Source: JBNGOQ01 sp050589645 (lineage in GTDB: Bacteria > Bacteroidota > Bacteroidia > Flavobacteriales > Flavobacteriaceae). From it: a stretch of 64,000 nt of DNA. The notes under the pieces are model-generated. The model was not told the origin of the DNA and did no database searches. It was given only the letters and a program-made list of their open reading frames with translations. The translations under genes and the position numbers were made by a program. Positions 8,620 through 16,531 of the stretch are shown here, piece after piece (the stretch's first letter is position 1; each line of letters starts with the position of its first letter). The stretch covers positions 434,001 through 498,000 of the forward strand of contig NZ_JBNGOQ010000001.1 in assembly GCF_050589645.1 (NCBI RefSeq), read 5' to 3'.

Positions 8620-9786
8620 ATGATTGGAGTAAATATTGTTGGGATATCTATTCTTGGGATTTTTCTGTTGTTCATTTTTCTAAAAAGAAAGAAAGTAACC
8701 AGCGATTATTTGCTCATTTTAACAATCTTACTATTTGGACTTGTACTACTTACCAATATTTGGATACATGAAGGCGGTCTTACGGTATTAAAACTTATTT
8801 TTACCTATCTATTCAACACTTTTCTATTTCCGAGTTTTCTAATCTATGGCTTAGTTTTAATCGATGAAGAACATAAAATTAGAAAAAAATGGTGGTGGAT
8901 CTTTAGTTTTGCCATCGTCTTCAACCTTTTTATGCTTATTGATGTTGTGTTTGTCAGCGATTACAGCACACCCGAAAAAGTGCAAGCACTTCTCCAATCA
9001 CCTCCTCTGATTCATACATTAATTTACAAGGCACTTTATCTATTTATTATAGTGGTCTCCGTTTGGTTTTTGAAAAAGATCAAATGGTATCAAAATAAAA
9101 TCAAGAATCAATATTCGTCTGTTGAACTGATTCACTTAAACTGGTTTCGAAATTTCACCTATGTTTACTTAATACTTCATATAATTGAATTGATTCTGTT
9201 TTCTCTTGTAGATCTTGGGATTCAAAAAAACCTTCCTATCATTATCACAATTAGTAGTATTACGATGGTTCTGGCCGTGTTTTATTTATGTTATAATGGA
9301 ATTAGACAATATACGCTGGCTGAATTTCATGAATCCTTAGAACCTAAAGAATTGGATAATTACGAGAGCGGTGATAATACACAATTTAATGTCAGTTCAC
9401 CTCATCTGAAATATAGGACCTCCTCCTTGTCTAAAGAAGAGTTGCGTTTGCTCTTTATCCAAATAAACCAACTCCTTGATGAAGAAAAAGTTTATCTGGA
9501 TCCACAGTTAAAAATTCAGAATCTTTCAGACCGTCTTCAAATTAGCACGCACAAAATATCTCAAACCATTAATACGCAAGGGGGTATGTCTTTTTTTGAT
9601 TATGTCAATGGTTTTAGGGTAGAGTACCTAAAAAACCTTTTAGCTAATCCTGAAAATCGTAAATATACCATTCTGGCACTTGGCATAGAAAGTGGTTTTA
9701 ACTCAAAAGCCTCCTTAAACCGAATCTTTAAAAAGTACGTGCGGGTTTCTCCAAAAGAGTTCCAAAAAGCTCAATTTACAAACTAA
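8620..9786 (+). CDS. membrane-bound AraC-family transcriptional regulator
   Basis: 388 residues. The first roughly 240 residues hold about seven hydrophobic helices, beginning IVGISILGIFLLFIFL. They are followed by a charged linker and a C-terminal AraC/XylS double helix-turn-helix: LKIQNLSDRLQISTHKISQTI, then ALGIESGFNSKASLNRIFKKY and the end motif VSPKEFQKAQ. The design suggests a membrane sensor whose DNA-binding domain faces the cytoplasm. It starts 252 bases after the large fusion gene, so separate transcription is likely. Targets are unknown; the neighbouring envelope and heme genes are candidates. A similar protein lies at 21532-22617. Confidence 0.85.
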   Translation: MIGVNIVGISILGIFLLFIFLKRKKVTSDYLLILTILLFGLVLLTNIWIHEGGLTVLKLIFTYLFNTFLFPSFLIYGLVLIDEEHKIRKKWWWIFSFAIVFNLFMLIDVVFVSDYSTPEKVQALLQSPPLIHTLIYKALYLFIIVVSVWFLKKIKWYQNKIKNQYSSVELIHLNWFRNFTYVYLILHIIELILFSLVDLGIQKNLPIIITISSITMVLAVFYLCYNGIRQYTLAEFHESLEPKELDNYESGDNTQFNVSSPHLKYRTSSLSKEELRLLFIQINQLLDEEKVYLDPQLKIQNLSDRLQISTHKISQTINTQGGMSFFDYVNGFRVEYLKNLLANPENRKYTILALGIESGFNSKASLNRIFKKYVRVSPKEFQKAQFTN

Positions 9787-9814
9787 GACCATTTACGTAC
9801 TAGTAAAAAGGTCT
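9786..9814 (+). terminator. hairpin after the membrane AraC gene
   Basis: AGACC (9786-9790) pairs with GGTCT (9810-9814), with an inner TTTAC/GTAAA pairing around GTACTA. It overlaps the final base of the stop codon and is followed by CAATTT, so it is only a moderate terminator candidate. Confidence 0.35.
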
Positions 9815-9964
9815 CAATTTAGCGAATGAAGCATTTAAATCTCAAATGTTCTTAATATTTGTGACCTAGGGTATGGGATCAACAAATGATTAGGAAATAT
9901 TGCGAACTGGAGGTTGATAATGTTTGTAGATCAAAATTTAATGGCGCTAGAGTACAGAAACAAA

Positions 9965-10297
9965 ATGATTGTAGCTATAACATCAATTGAGCTAAAATCG
10001 CCATTTAAAATTTTTGCTTTTTTAATATTTAATCAAAACATAGTTCATCAACTTAAATCCCATAACTGTATTGAATTTAAAAAGAAAGGTAGTTGGATAA
10101 AGTACTATACCATGACCTTGTGGAGAAATAAAGATGATATAAAAAGATTTGTTCATAATGAGGCGCACAAGCACGCAATTGGAAAGTCTAAAACAATAGC
10201 AAAAGAAATTAAAACGCTTACGATTGAAGCATATACGTTACCGAATTGGGAGGAGGCAATAATCTTGCTTAAAATCAAAGGGAAGTCACATGTTTAA
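9965..10297 (+). CDS. small protein, possibly dimeric alpha/beta-barrel fold
   Basis: 110 residues from the Met codon at 9965; the frame extends back to an ATG at 9914, but the family-like region starts at MIVAITSIELKSP. The pattern of strand, helix, then KKGSWIKYYTMTLWRN-KDDIKRFVHNEAHKHAI and a final EAYTLPNWEEA resembles spheroidene monooxygenase-like or DUF3291 proteins and other heme-linked or antibiotic-biosynthesis monooxygenase folds. The conserved HNEAHKHA segment is the best clue. No certain function. It lies 46 bases before the next AraC gene on the same strand and may be co-transcribed with it. Confidence 0.6.
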   Translation: MIVAITSIELKSPFKIFAFLIFNQNIVHQLKSHNCIEFKKKGSWIKYYTMTLWRNKDDIKRFVHNEAHKHAIGKSKTIAKEIKTLTIEAYTLPNWEEAIILLKIKGKSHV

Positions 10298-10342
10298 ATA
10301 TAAATTGATAGAAAACCTAAATAAGTTATAAATCTCTGAGTC

Positions 10343-11191
10343 GTGAATCATATCTACTCTGGTCTTACTGATAAAAGTCGTTTTGCGCTAACGGACTTTA
10401 ACTGTGCTTCTTTTTCGGAAAGATTGGGAAAGGGTAATAATTATAAAATAATTTGGGCAAGACAAGGGAACATAACTATTGGGATAGATGGGTATCAAAT
10501 AATTGTAAAAAAGAACCACGTACTATTATGCTCTCCTTTAAATATCTTGGACATTGAACCTCATACCGAAGGTGCTATTTCTTTTATCTTCAGCAAAGAG
10601 TTTTATAACCTATGGGATTACACAGGTAAATTATCTTTTCAAGATTATCTTTTTCAAGGAGCACTAATCCTGCCATTAGTTCGACTTAATGAAGCCGACA
10701 CCCAAAATTTTGAGCTATTATTTAAATTATTCAAGAAAGAATTTGAACGCAAGGATCGTTTTCAGGGAGAGATGTTAATGGTACTTTTAAAAAAATTGTT
10801 GATCATGTTCAAAAGAATGGTCAACAACCGGTGCGAAAATGATGAAATACCAAATAGAGCCTCTACCGTTATAGGAGAATTCAGTTATTTGGTAGAAACA
10901 CATTTTAGAAATAAACATCAGGTCACTGATTATGCGGAGTTGCTCCACAAATCTCCTAAAACCATTTCAAGTATCATTAAAAAACATACCAAAAAGACAG
11001 CCTTATCATTCATAAATGAACGTATCCTCATTGAGGCAAGACGTCTATTGCTATTCTCAGATAAAACTTCTGAGGAAATTGCCTACAATTTGGGATACAG
11101 CGAACCGGGTAACTTTTCAAAATTTTTTAAAAAAAATGTAGGTACAAGTCCTACTCAATTTAGAAAAAGAGTATTTACTCCGGTTACCTAG
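10343..11191 (+). CDS. AraC-family transcriptional regulator (GTG start)
   Basis: 282 residues, soluble. The start is a GTG at 10343 followed by NHIYSGL; the next in-frame ATG lies far inside the protein, so the GTG is accepted. The N-terminal half is a cupin-like sensing domain (YKIIWARQGNITIGIDGYQI, LLCSPLNILDIEPHTEG). The C-terminal AraC HTH pair is clear: QVTDYAELLHKSPKTISSII, then TSEEIAYNLGYSEPGNFSKFF and VGTSPTQFRKR. It is followed on the same strand by an NTF2-like gene and the P460-like lipoprotein gene, which are plausible targets. Confidence 0.85.
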   Translation: MNHIYSGLTDKSRFALTDFNCASFSERLGKGNNYKIIWARQGNITIGIDGYQIIVKKNHVLLCSPLNILDIEPHTEGAISFIFSKEFYNLWDYTGKLSFQDYLFQGALILPLVRLNEADTQNFELLFKLFKKEFERKDRFQGEMLMVLLKKLLIMFKRMVNNRCENDEIPNRASTVIGEFSYLVETHFRNKHQVTDYAELLHKSPKTISSIIKKHTKKTALSFINERILIEARRLLLFSDKTSEEIAYNLGYSEPGNFSKFFKKNVGTSPTQFRKRVFTPVT

Positions 11192-11356
11192 GTGGAATGT
11201 ACAAGCAATTTGGAATTATCCACATTTTACAACACGTATTCTTCGGTTAAGTTTGTAGTGTTCACTGTAAAAGCATGTATCGTCTTCACTAGATATAGCC
11301 TAGGTTGAGGATATATGGAACATTTATTTCAACGAATATGTTAACACTCGGATAGT

Positions 11357-11704
11357 ATGTCAGAAAATGTATTAAATCACTTCCTTTCGCTATTGTCATC
11401 AGGTAATTATAACGTTTTGGTCGAAAAATATTATGCAGACATAGTCAATGTAATTCTAGATAATATGGCTAAAACCAATAAAAAAACTTCGGCTATACAG
11501 CTACTTCAAAAGGTGGTGGAACCTCTGCAGATTTTACAGTTTAAAGTGGCGGACATTGAGTATACCGCGAACCACATTTCTTATATAATTTATTTGGTAA
11601 CAATGGACGAAAATCATCAAATCGATTTCAGTGAACACCAAATCTTGAATAAATGGCAAGACAACCTTATTTGTTACCATAAACATTTGGTAATTAACCA
11701 ATAA
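11357..11704 (+). CDS. NTF2-like small protein
   Basis: 115 residues. The N-terminal helices LNHFLSLLSSGNYNVLVEKYYADIV and the later strands FKVADIEYTANHISYIIYLV fit an NTF2/SnoaL cone fold, though weakly. It lacks a signal peptide. The gene ends 11 bases before the P460-like lipoprotein gene, so the two are almost surely co-transcribed, repeating the pairing of an NTF2-like gene with a heme-protein gene seen at 3183-4036. No catalytic residues are seen. Confidence 0.6.
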   Translation: MSENVLNHFLSLLSSGNYNVLVEKYYADIVNVILDNMAKTNKKTSAIQLLQKVVEPLQILQFKVADIEYTANHISYIIYLVTMDENHQIDFSEHQILNKWQDNLICYHKHLVINQ

Positions 11705-11715
11705 AAACAATAAAA

Positions 11716-12843
11716 ATGAATCACAAACTTTTAGGAACACTGGTATTGGGAGTTTTATTTACTCTTACTTCTTGCAATGACGTTGAGAAAGGTTATGAAA
11801 ATGTAACGTTTTACACATTCGAGGGAGATGAACTCATTCGGCCTACCAACTATAGAACCTGGGTCTATGTTGGAGCACCGGTAACACCCAACGAACTAAA
11901 TAACGGATTGGCGCCATTTCCGGAAATTCATAGTGTATACATAGATCCTGTGAGTTACGAACATTATAAAGCTACCGGAGAATTCAGGGACGGTACCATT
12001 CTGATGAAAGAATTGATTAGCGTGGGTGCAAAAACCGCCACCAGTGGCAACGGTTACTTCATGGGCGAATTTCAAGGTTTAGAGGCCACTATTAAGGATA
12101 AAACACGATTCCCTGATGAACCCGGTAATTGGGCCTATTTCAGTTTTACCAATCACGATGAACCAAATTTGAAGGACAGGGGCGTTGCCTTTAAGACTAA
12201 CCAATGCAATCTATGCCACGACCAGACTGCAGCGGACGATTTTGTATTCACACAATTTTATCCCGTCTTGCGTGCTGCTAAAGGAGTTGGGGCCGATGTT
12301 GTTCCGGAGAATTCCTCACAACGCGGTGATGGACCCTTCAGTATGATGCATATGAGTGAAGATCCAATGGATGAAATATGGCAAGCTGGTGCTCCTACGC
12401 CAGAGGGTTTGAATTTAGATCTGCCAGTGGATAAGGAAGCACTGTTCTCTTTTTTGTCAGATAAGAAATATGAAGCGTTTAAAGCAAAAGAAAAGGGCAG
12501 ACATCCGTCCGCGGGACCTCATACGAAACTGGGGCTTCCGGTAAGAGTTTATATGAACGAAGCTATCGTAAATTCCCTGGAGGCAAACAATAGTGAACAC
12601 CCCATGGGATCCGCTATAGTAAAGGAAATGTTCGATGCGAACAACAACCTATCTGGTTGGGCGGTTATGGTCAAGACCCAGGAAATTTCAGATGAAGGTA
12701 ATGGTTGGTTCTGGTACGAGGTGACCAGCGCAGAGAATTCCAATGCTCTCCAGGCCATTGGCAATGGTGTTATTGGATGTACCAGTTGTCATATGATAGG
12801 TAGCAAAGACATGGTAAAAACTGTATATCCTTTTCAGAATTAA
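11716..12843 (+). CDS. two-heme cytochrome P460-like lipoprotein
   Basis: 375 residues. The lipoprotein signal ends FTLTSC (C20). The first domain (about 35-185) carries P460-family features: PTNYRTWVYVGAPVTPNEL, EIHSVYIDPVSYEHYKATG, FRDGTILMKELIS, and a CNLCH heme c motif at C164-C167-H168 followed by FVFTQFYPVLRA. The second domain ends in CTSCH (C355-C358-H359). P460 cytochromes oxidise hydroxylamine or bind NO through a heme cross-linked to Lys; that cross-link cannot be judged here. Lipid anchoring places it in the periplasm or on the surface. Co-transcription with the NTF2-like gene is likely. The two CxxCH motifs are certain; the reaction is inference. Confidence 0.8.
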   Translation: MNHKLLGTLVLGVLFTLTSCNDVEKGYENVTFYTFEGDELIRPTNYRTWVYVGAPVTPNELNNGLAPFPEIHSVYIDPVSYEHYKATGEFRDGTILMKELISVGAKTATSGNGYFMGEFQGLEATIKDKTRFPDEPGNWAYFSFTNHDEPNLKDRGVAFKTNQCNLCHDQTAADDFVFTQFYPVLRAAKGVGADVVPENSSQRGDGPFSMMHMSEDPMDEIWQAGAPTPEGLNLDLPVDKEALFSFLSDKKYEAFKAKEKGRHPSAGPHTKLGLPVRVYMNEAIVNSLEANNSEHPMGSAIVKEMFDANNNLSGWAVMVKTQEISDEGNGWFWYEVTSAENSNALQAIGNGVIGCTSCHMIGSKDMVKTVYPFQN

Positions 12844-13047
12844 AGGCAATTAGGTAATCTAAACCTTGATTTTAGGGAAATTTAAAGTGAATCTATGTGA
12901 CGGAGCTTGTGCCAGGGCAATCTATTCTCTTACAGAGTTCAATTTTTTCATGGTAATCGGATAAGCTTGAAGTTATCCACGTCTTAAGTTGATCTCCTTT
13001 GCTTTTGAGAATTAATCGGAAAGAACAAACGAAGGGGTTAAAGGTTG

Positions 13048-14433
13048 TCAGAGGCCCTTTTCCTCCATCAATTCCTGAATCCCATCCAAAATCCAGGGCA
13101 TCAACTCGGAAACCGTGGGATGGACCAATACCACCTTTCTATAATGCTTACACGGAATATTGGAATGCATGATCGTGGCAAACATATTGATGATTTCATC
13201 GCCCCCGACCCCTAAAATAGAAGCACCCAGGATCAGGTCCGTATCGGCATCCACCAATAACTTGGCAAATCCCTTGGTTTCGCCCATTTCTTTGGCCCGA
13301 CTTATCCTGCTCATCGGTCTGATGGCCTTTAAAACGTTCTTGCCACTTTTTCTGGCGTCTTTTTCCGTCATGCCCACCCGGCCCAGTGGGGGGTCGGTAA
13401 ACAGGCCATAGATCAAATTCCGTCCGTCGAGCGTCCGGTCCCCTCCGAAGAGCTTGTCCAAAACGATCTCTGCATCGTTCACTGCGGTATGGGTAAACCC
13501 GCCATGTCCGTTAACATCGCCCACCGCGTAGACCCCTTTGACGGCCGTTTCGCAATAGTTGTCCACTTCAATATAGCCACGGGCATTGGTTTTTATTCCG
13601 GTACTTTCCAAGTTTAGCGTATCGCTGTTGGGAACCCGCCCTGCTGCTACCAAGATCTGGTCTCCGGACAATAACTTCGCTTCCCCGTTTACTTGGATCT
13701 CCACTTCTTTGGAATCGCCTTTTTGCGTAATTTTTAGGGTGTTGGCATGGCAGTAAATATCGATTCCTTCCTCTTCCAAAAATTCTTGTACGGCCTTGGC
13801 TACATCCTCGTCTTCCCGGGGCATCAACTGGGTCCCGCGCTGGATAATACTGACCTTGGCCCCAAATCTCCGGAACACCTGCGCAAATTCCACCCCGATA
13901 TAGCCTCCCCCAATGATTACCAAATGTTCGGGGACCTTATCCAGATCTAACAGTCCGGCACTATCCAACCAATCTACAGCATCCAAACCTGGAATTGGCG
14001 GGGCCGACGGCCGGGTCCCCACATTGATGTATATATGGTCTGCGGTACATGCCTCGCCATTCACCTCCACTTGTTTTTTTCCTATAAACCTGGCGGTGCC
14101 CATCATGAGGTCCACATTGGGGGTGTTGTCCATCCAGTTGGTTAGGCCTTTGCTGCCACCATTTCTAATACTGTTCATACGCGCTCTTACCTTTCCATAA
14201 TCAAGCTGTAAATTCTCGGCCCGAAAGCCATAAAAATCCCCTCTTTGGGCCTGATGGAAGGTTTTTGCGGAGGCCACTAGGGTTTTGGTAGGGGTACAGC
14301 CATAGTTCACACAACTGCCGCCCACTTTATCCGCTTCAATAACCCCAATAGTGGCCTTGGTGGGAATGAGTTTTCCCAGTAACACTCCTGTTGCCTGACC
14401 TGTTCCGATAATAAGATGGGAAAAATGCTTCAT
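13048..14433 (-). CDS. class I pyridine nucleotide-disulfide oxidoreductase (mercuric reductase-like)
   Basis: 461 residues. An FAD-binding dinucleotide fold opens the protein (LIIGTGQATG), followed by the redox-active disulfide GGSCVNYGCTPTKT with C41 and C46. The NAD(P)-binding fold GGGYIGVEFAQVFRRFG and the second FAD motif GVYAVGDVNG are intact, and the dimerisation domain ends VLVHPTVSELMPWIL. Length and order match the lipoamide dehydrogenase/mercuric reductase/glutathione reductase class. There is no N-terminal heavy-metal domain and no C-terminal Cys pair as in true MerA, so mercury reduction is unlikely. The electron acceptor is unknown. It appears monocistronic. Confidence 0.9.
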   Translation of the reverse strand: MKHFSHLIIGTGQATGVLLGKLIPTKATIGVIEADKVGGSCVNYGCTPTKTLVASAKTFHQAQRGDFYGFRAENLQLDYGKVRARMNSIRNGGSKGLTNWMDNTPNVDLMMGTARFIGKKQVEVNGEACTADHIYINVGTRPSAPPIPGLDAVDWLDSAGLLDLDKVPEHLVIIGGGYIGVEFAQVFRRFGAKVSIIQRGTQLMPREDEDVAKAVQEFLEEEGIDIYCHANTLKITQKGDSKEVEIQVNGEAKLLSGDQILVAAGRVPNSDTLNLESTGIKTNARGYIEVDNYCETAVKGVYAVGDVNGHGGFTHTAVNDAEIVLDKLFGGDRTLDGRNLIYGLFTDPPLGRVGMTEKDARKSGKNVLKAIRPMSRISRAKEMGETKGFAKLLVDADTDLILGASILGVGGDEIINMFATIMHSNIPCKHYRKVVLVHPTVSELMPWILDGIQELMEEKGL

Positions 14434-14779
14434 GATGTTAAGGGTATTTGTGTTTTACAATGGGTCCAATGTACAATGGGTTACGCGCTGCCCGAGATTA
14501 TGGGTCAAGTTGCCGTCCTTCCCATGGCGCAAATGATTTGCCCTGACCTAAAGATAAATGATTTAAGGGTTTCTATATAACAAACCCAACGGTAATTGAA
14601 AGCGCACCCATGCGGGGCATTTTTTGGGCGAACTCCATTCCATAAGCCATGAAAGCAGTACTTTTTGGATAAAATTCGGTGATTTTAGGTGGTCAGGTCC
14701 GTTTCGAATTTGATTGTAAAAAATGGCCTATGGTCAACCGGGCCAAAGAGTCAGTGAGCAACTTCATGACCCCTAACCT
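14434..14779. other. intergenic region with a dispersed repeat copy
   Basis: 346 bases between the oxidoreductase start and the end of the NTF2-like gene, both on the minus strand. It holds the second copy of the ACTCCAT...GGTGATTTTA repeat (14632-14687). No RNA gene or convincing small open frame was found. Confidence 0.5.
14632..14687. repeat. dispersed intergenic repeat, copy 2
   Basis: It has the same order of words as 2647-2711: ACTCCAT, a CATG word, CTTTTTGGATA, then GGTGATTTTA. Conservation is patchy. Confidence 0.35.
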
Positions 14780-15151
14780 TTACGAATACACGGACGGGAT
14801 GTCCCAGACCTCTTTAATCTTACCGTCAACAATACGCCAAACCACCACCACATGGGTAGCTATTTGTTGATCTTCCAGGGTCATGGTGTTCTTGCTGTGC
14901 ACCACGACCAGTTCATCTCCGGCAGCAAAGATAGAAATCGGATTAACTTTAAAGGTGCCTTTGGTAAGTCCTCCTATTTTTTCGAAGAACGCCTGAAAAC
15001 CTTTTGGGCCCACATAGTCTCCCTGGACATCGGGGAGTCGCGGATTAAAATAACGAAAGACGGCATCCTCGGCCAACAGGTCAGCAGCTCCGGCGATATT
15101 CGTGAGATCCAATTTCTTCAAAACAGCGATGTTGGGATGCTCTTGATTCAT
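14780..15151 (-). CDS. SnoaL-like (NTF2 fold) protein
   Basis: 123 residues with a clear SnoaL/ketosteroid isomerase-like layout: a helix (NIAGAADLLAEDAVFRYFNP), VGPKGFQAFFEKIGGL, then strands FKVNPISIFAAGDELVVVHS, ATHVVVVWRIVDGKIKEVWDI. This is the common form of standalone SnoaL proteins that bind small molecules. No signal peptide. It is third among four NTF2-like proteins in the window. The neighbours give no function. Confidence 0.85.
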   Translation of the reverse strand: MNQEHPNIAVLKKLDLTNIAGAADLLAEDAVFRYFNPRLPDVQGDYVGPKGFQAFFEKIGGLTKGTFKVNPISIFAAGDELVVVHSKNTMTLEDQQIATHVVVVWRIVDGKIKEVWDIPSVYS

Positions 15152-15737
15152 GATAGATGTTTTTAGGATTACACTGGAACTACAAAATTAATCCTGATCA
15201 CGCCCAATTAAAATGATATCAATCAGTTAACGGATGCTGACATTCTTGAACACTAGGCAGTAAGCAGTGTGCACACCTACGCCATCCACATGTCGCCATA
15301 GCTTTAGCGGAGGCACAGGCTGTGGTGTATGCTGACAGTGGGCGGTTTGCAATGAACAATTTTCAATTAACAGAAACCAGAAACCAGAAACCGTAAGCAG
15401 TAGGCAGTTTTCAGTGTTGGCCGTTAAGTCTTAAGTGTTGAATTATGAACGATGAGTTGGCAATGCGCTTGGCGCTTAGCGTATGGCGCGCTACATTGTA
15501 TCCGGCAGTGGGCAGTGAACAATAAACAATTAGCAATTAACAATGATCAACCAGGAACCTTGGGCTTGCACTTGCACTTTGAACATTGGGCAGGGGGCAG
15601 TTGTCAGTGCTAAGTCCTGACCTCTGACCTCGGATTTCTGACCTCTGACTTCTGATTTCTGAGCACTGATCACTGAATGTGGCCTCCCAGCGATTATCCC
15701 TTTTCCTCAAAACCTATTGAAATTGGAACCGGTTCGT
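15152..15737. repeat. word-like low-complexity intergenic region
   Basis: No gene. From about 15240 to 15690 the DNA is built of short degenerate words in loose tandem: GGCAGT/GCAGT words, AACAATTAAC-type AT words, AACCAGAAACCAGAAACC, and GACCTCTGACTTCTGATTTCTGA-type words, here seen as CTGACCTCTGACCTCGG and ACCTCTGACTTCTGATTTC. This looks like expansion and decay of short repeats and fits no standard element. Its role is unknown. Confidence 0.6.
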
Positions 15738-16424
15738 TTATTGAATCGTTGAACGAGCAGTGGTTGCAGTGGTATTAAATCCTTTCACTATGAGCCATAT
15801 CCCCAAAACCAATTCATTGAGACCCATGGGCATCATCATCCACATTCTGAACGTTTTGGTGAATATAATTAACATGACCTCCGTGAACAATAGCAAGACG
15901 GCCAGTAACCCCCAGACGGATAGGAATCGCGGGATGAGCTTTGATCTAAACAACAAGTAATAAAAGGTCGAGGCACTTAGGCAATAAACGATAAGGTTTA
16001 GGTCGACCGTTGAATTACGCCCCGATCTGAGCGCTTTGCCCAAAACCTCAAAATGGGAAGATTCCGGCATTCCTGCTTGTACAAATTGCTGGCCTGTTGA
16101 TAACAGGATCAAAAGAACGGTTCCGGCAGCAACCCACGCAAATAGCTCACCCAGCCTAAGCCCCACATACCATAGGGCAATACGCTCGCTATGTTGTTTT
16201 AAAATGGGAAATAGCAGAACCGCTATGCCAAAAACCGATGCCCCACAAACCAGGTCAAAGAGGATGGCTATTTTCACCTCGGTGGCCTGAGCGGCCACAT
16301 CCGCCAAAAAGTCTGAACCTCCTAATAAAGGCGATAATATCACTTCGTGACTTATAACTGCCGCAGTCATCTGCAGCAGAAACAATACGCCTGCAATTCG
16401 GACGGCCTTTCTGTTAGAGATCAT
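15738..16424 (-). CDS. DUF4386 family membrane protein
   Basis: 228 residues with about six hydrophobic helices. Recognisable features are the opening RKAVRIAGVLFLLQMTAAVI, the ALWYVGLRLGELFAWVAAG segment, RSKLIPRFLSVWGLLAVLL and the closing MGLNELVLGIWLIVKGF, all typical of DUF4386 proteins. The family is an uncharacterised inner-membrane protein found in Bacteroidota and Actinobacteria. It is probably transcribed alone. No function is claimed. Confidence 0.85.
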   Translation of the reverse strand: MISNRKAVRIAGVLFLLQMTAAVISHEVILSPLLGGSDFLADVAAQATEVKIAILFDLVCGASVFGIAVLLFPILKQHSERIALWYVGLRLGELFAWVAAGTVLLILLSTGQQFVQAGMPESSHFEVLGKALRSGRNSTVDLNLIVYCLSASTFYYLLFRSKLIPRFLSVWGLLAVLLLFTEVMLIIFTKTFRMWMMMPMGLNELVLGIWLIVKGFNTTATTARSTIQ

Positions 16425-16531
16425 CGGTATAGTTTTTTAGGTTGATGGGCAACTGTGGGTTGCTAACTATCTATAAAGACGTTTTTTTTACATCAATAGT
16501 TGCCTAACGGTCCTGAATTTGTAGCCATGCC

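Noticed and set aside
13048..14433. True mercuric reductase (merA)
   Set aside because: The active-site disulfide is present, but there is no N-terminal metal-binding domain, no C-terminal Cys pair and no mer genes nearby.
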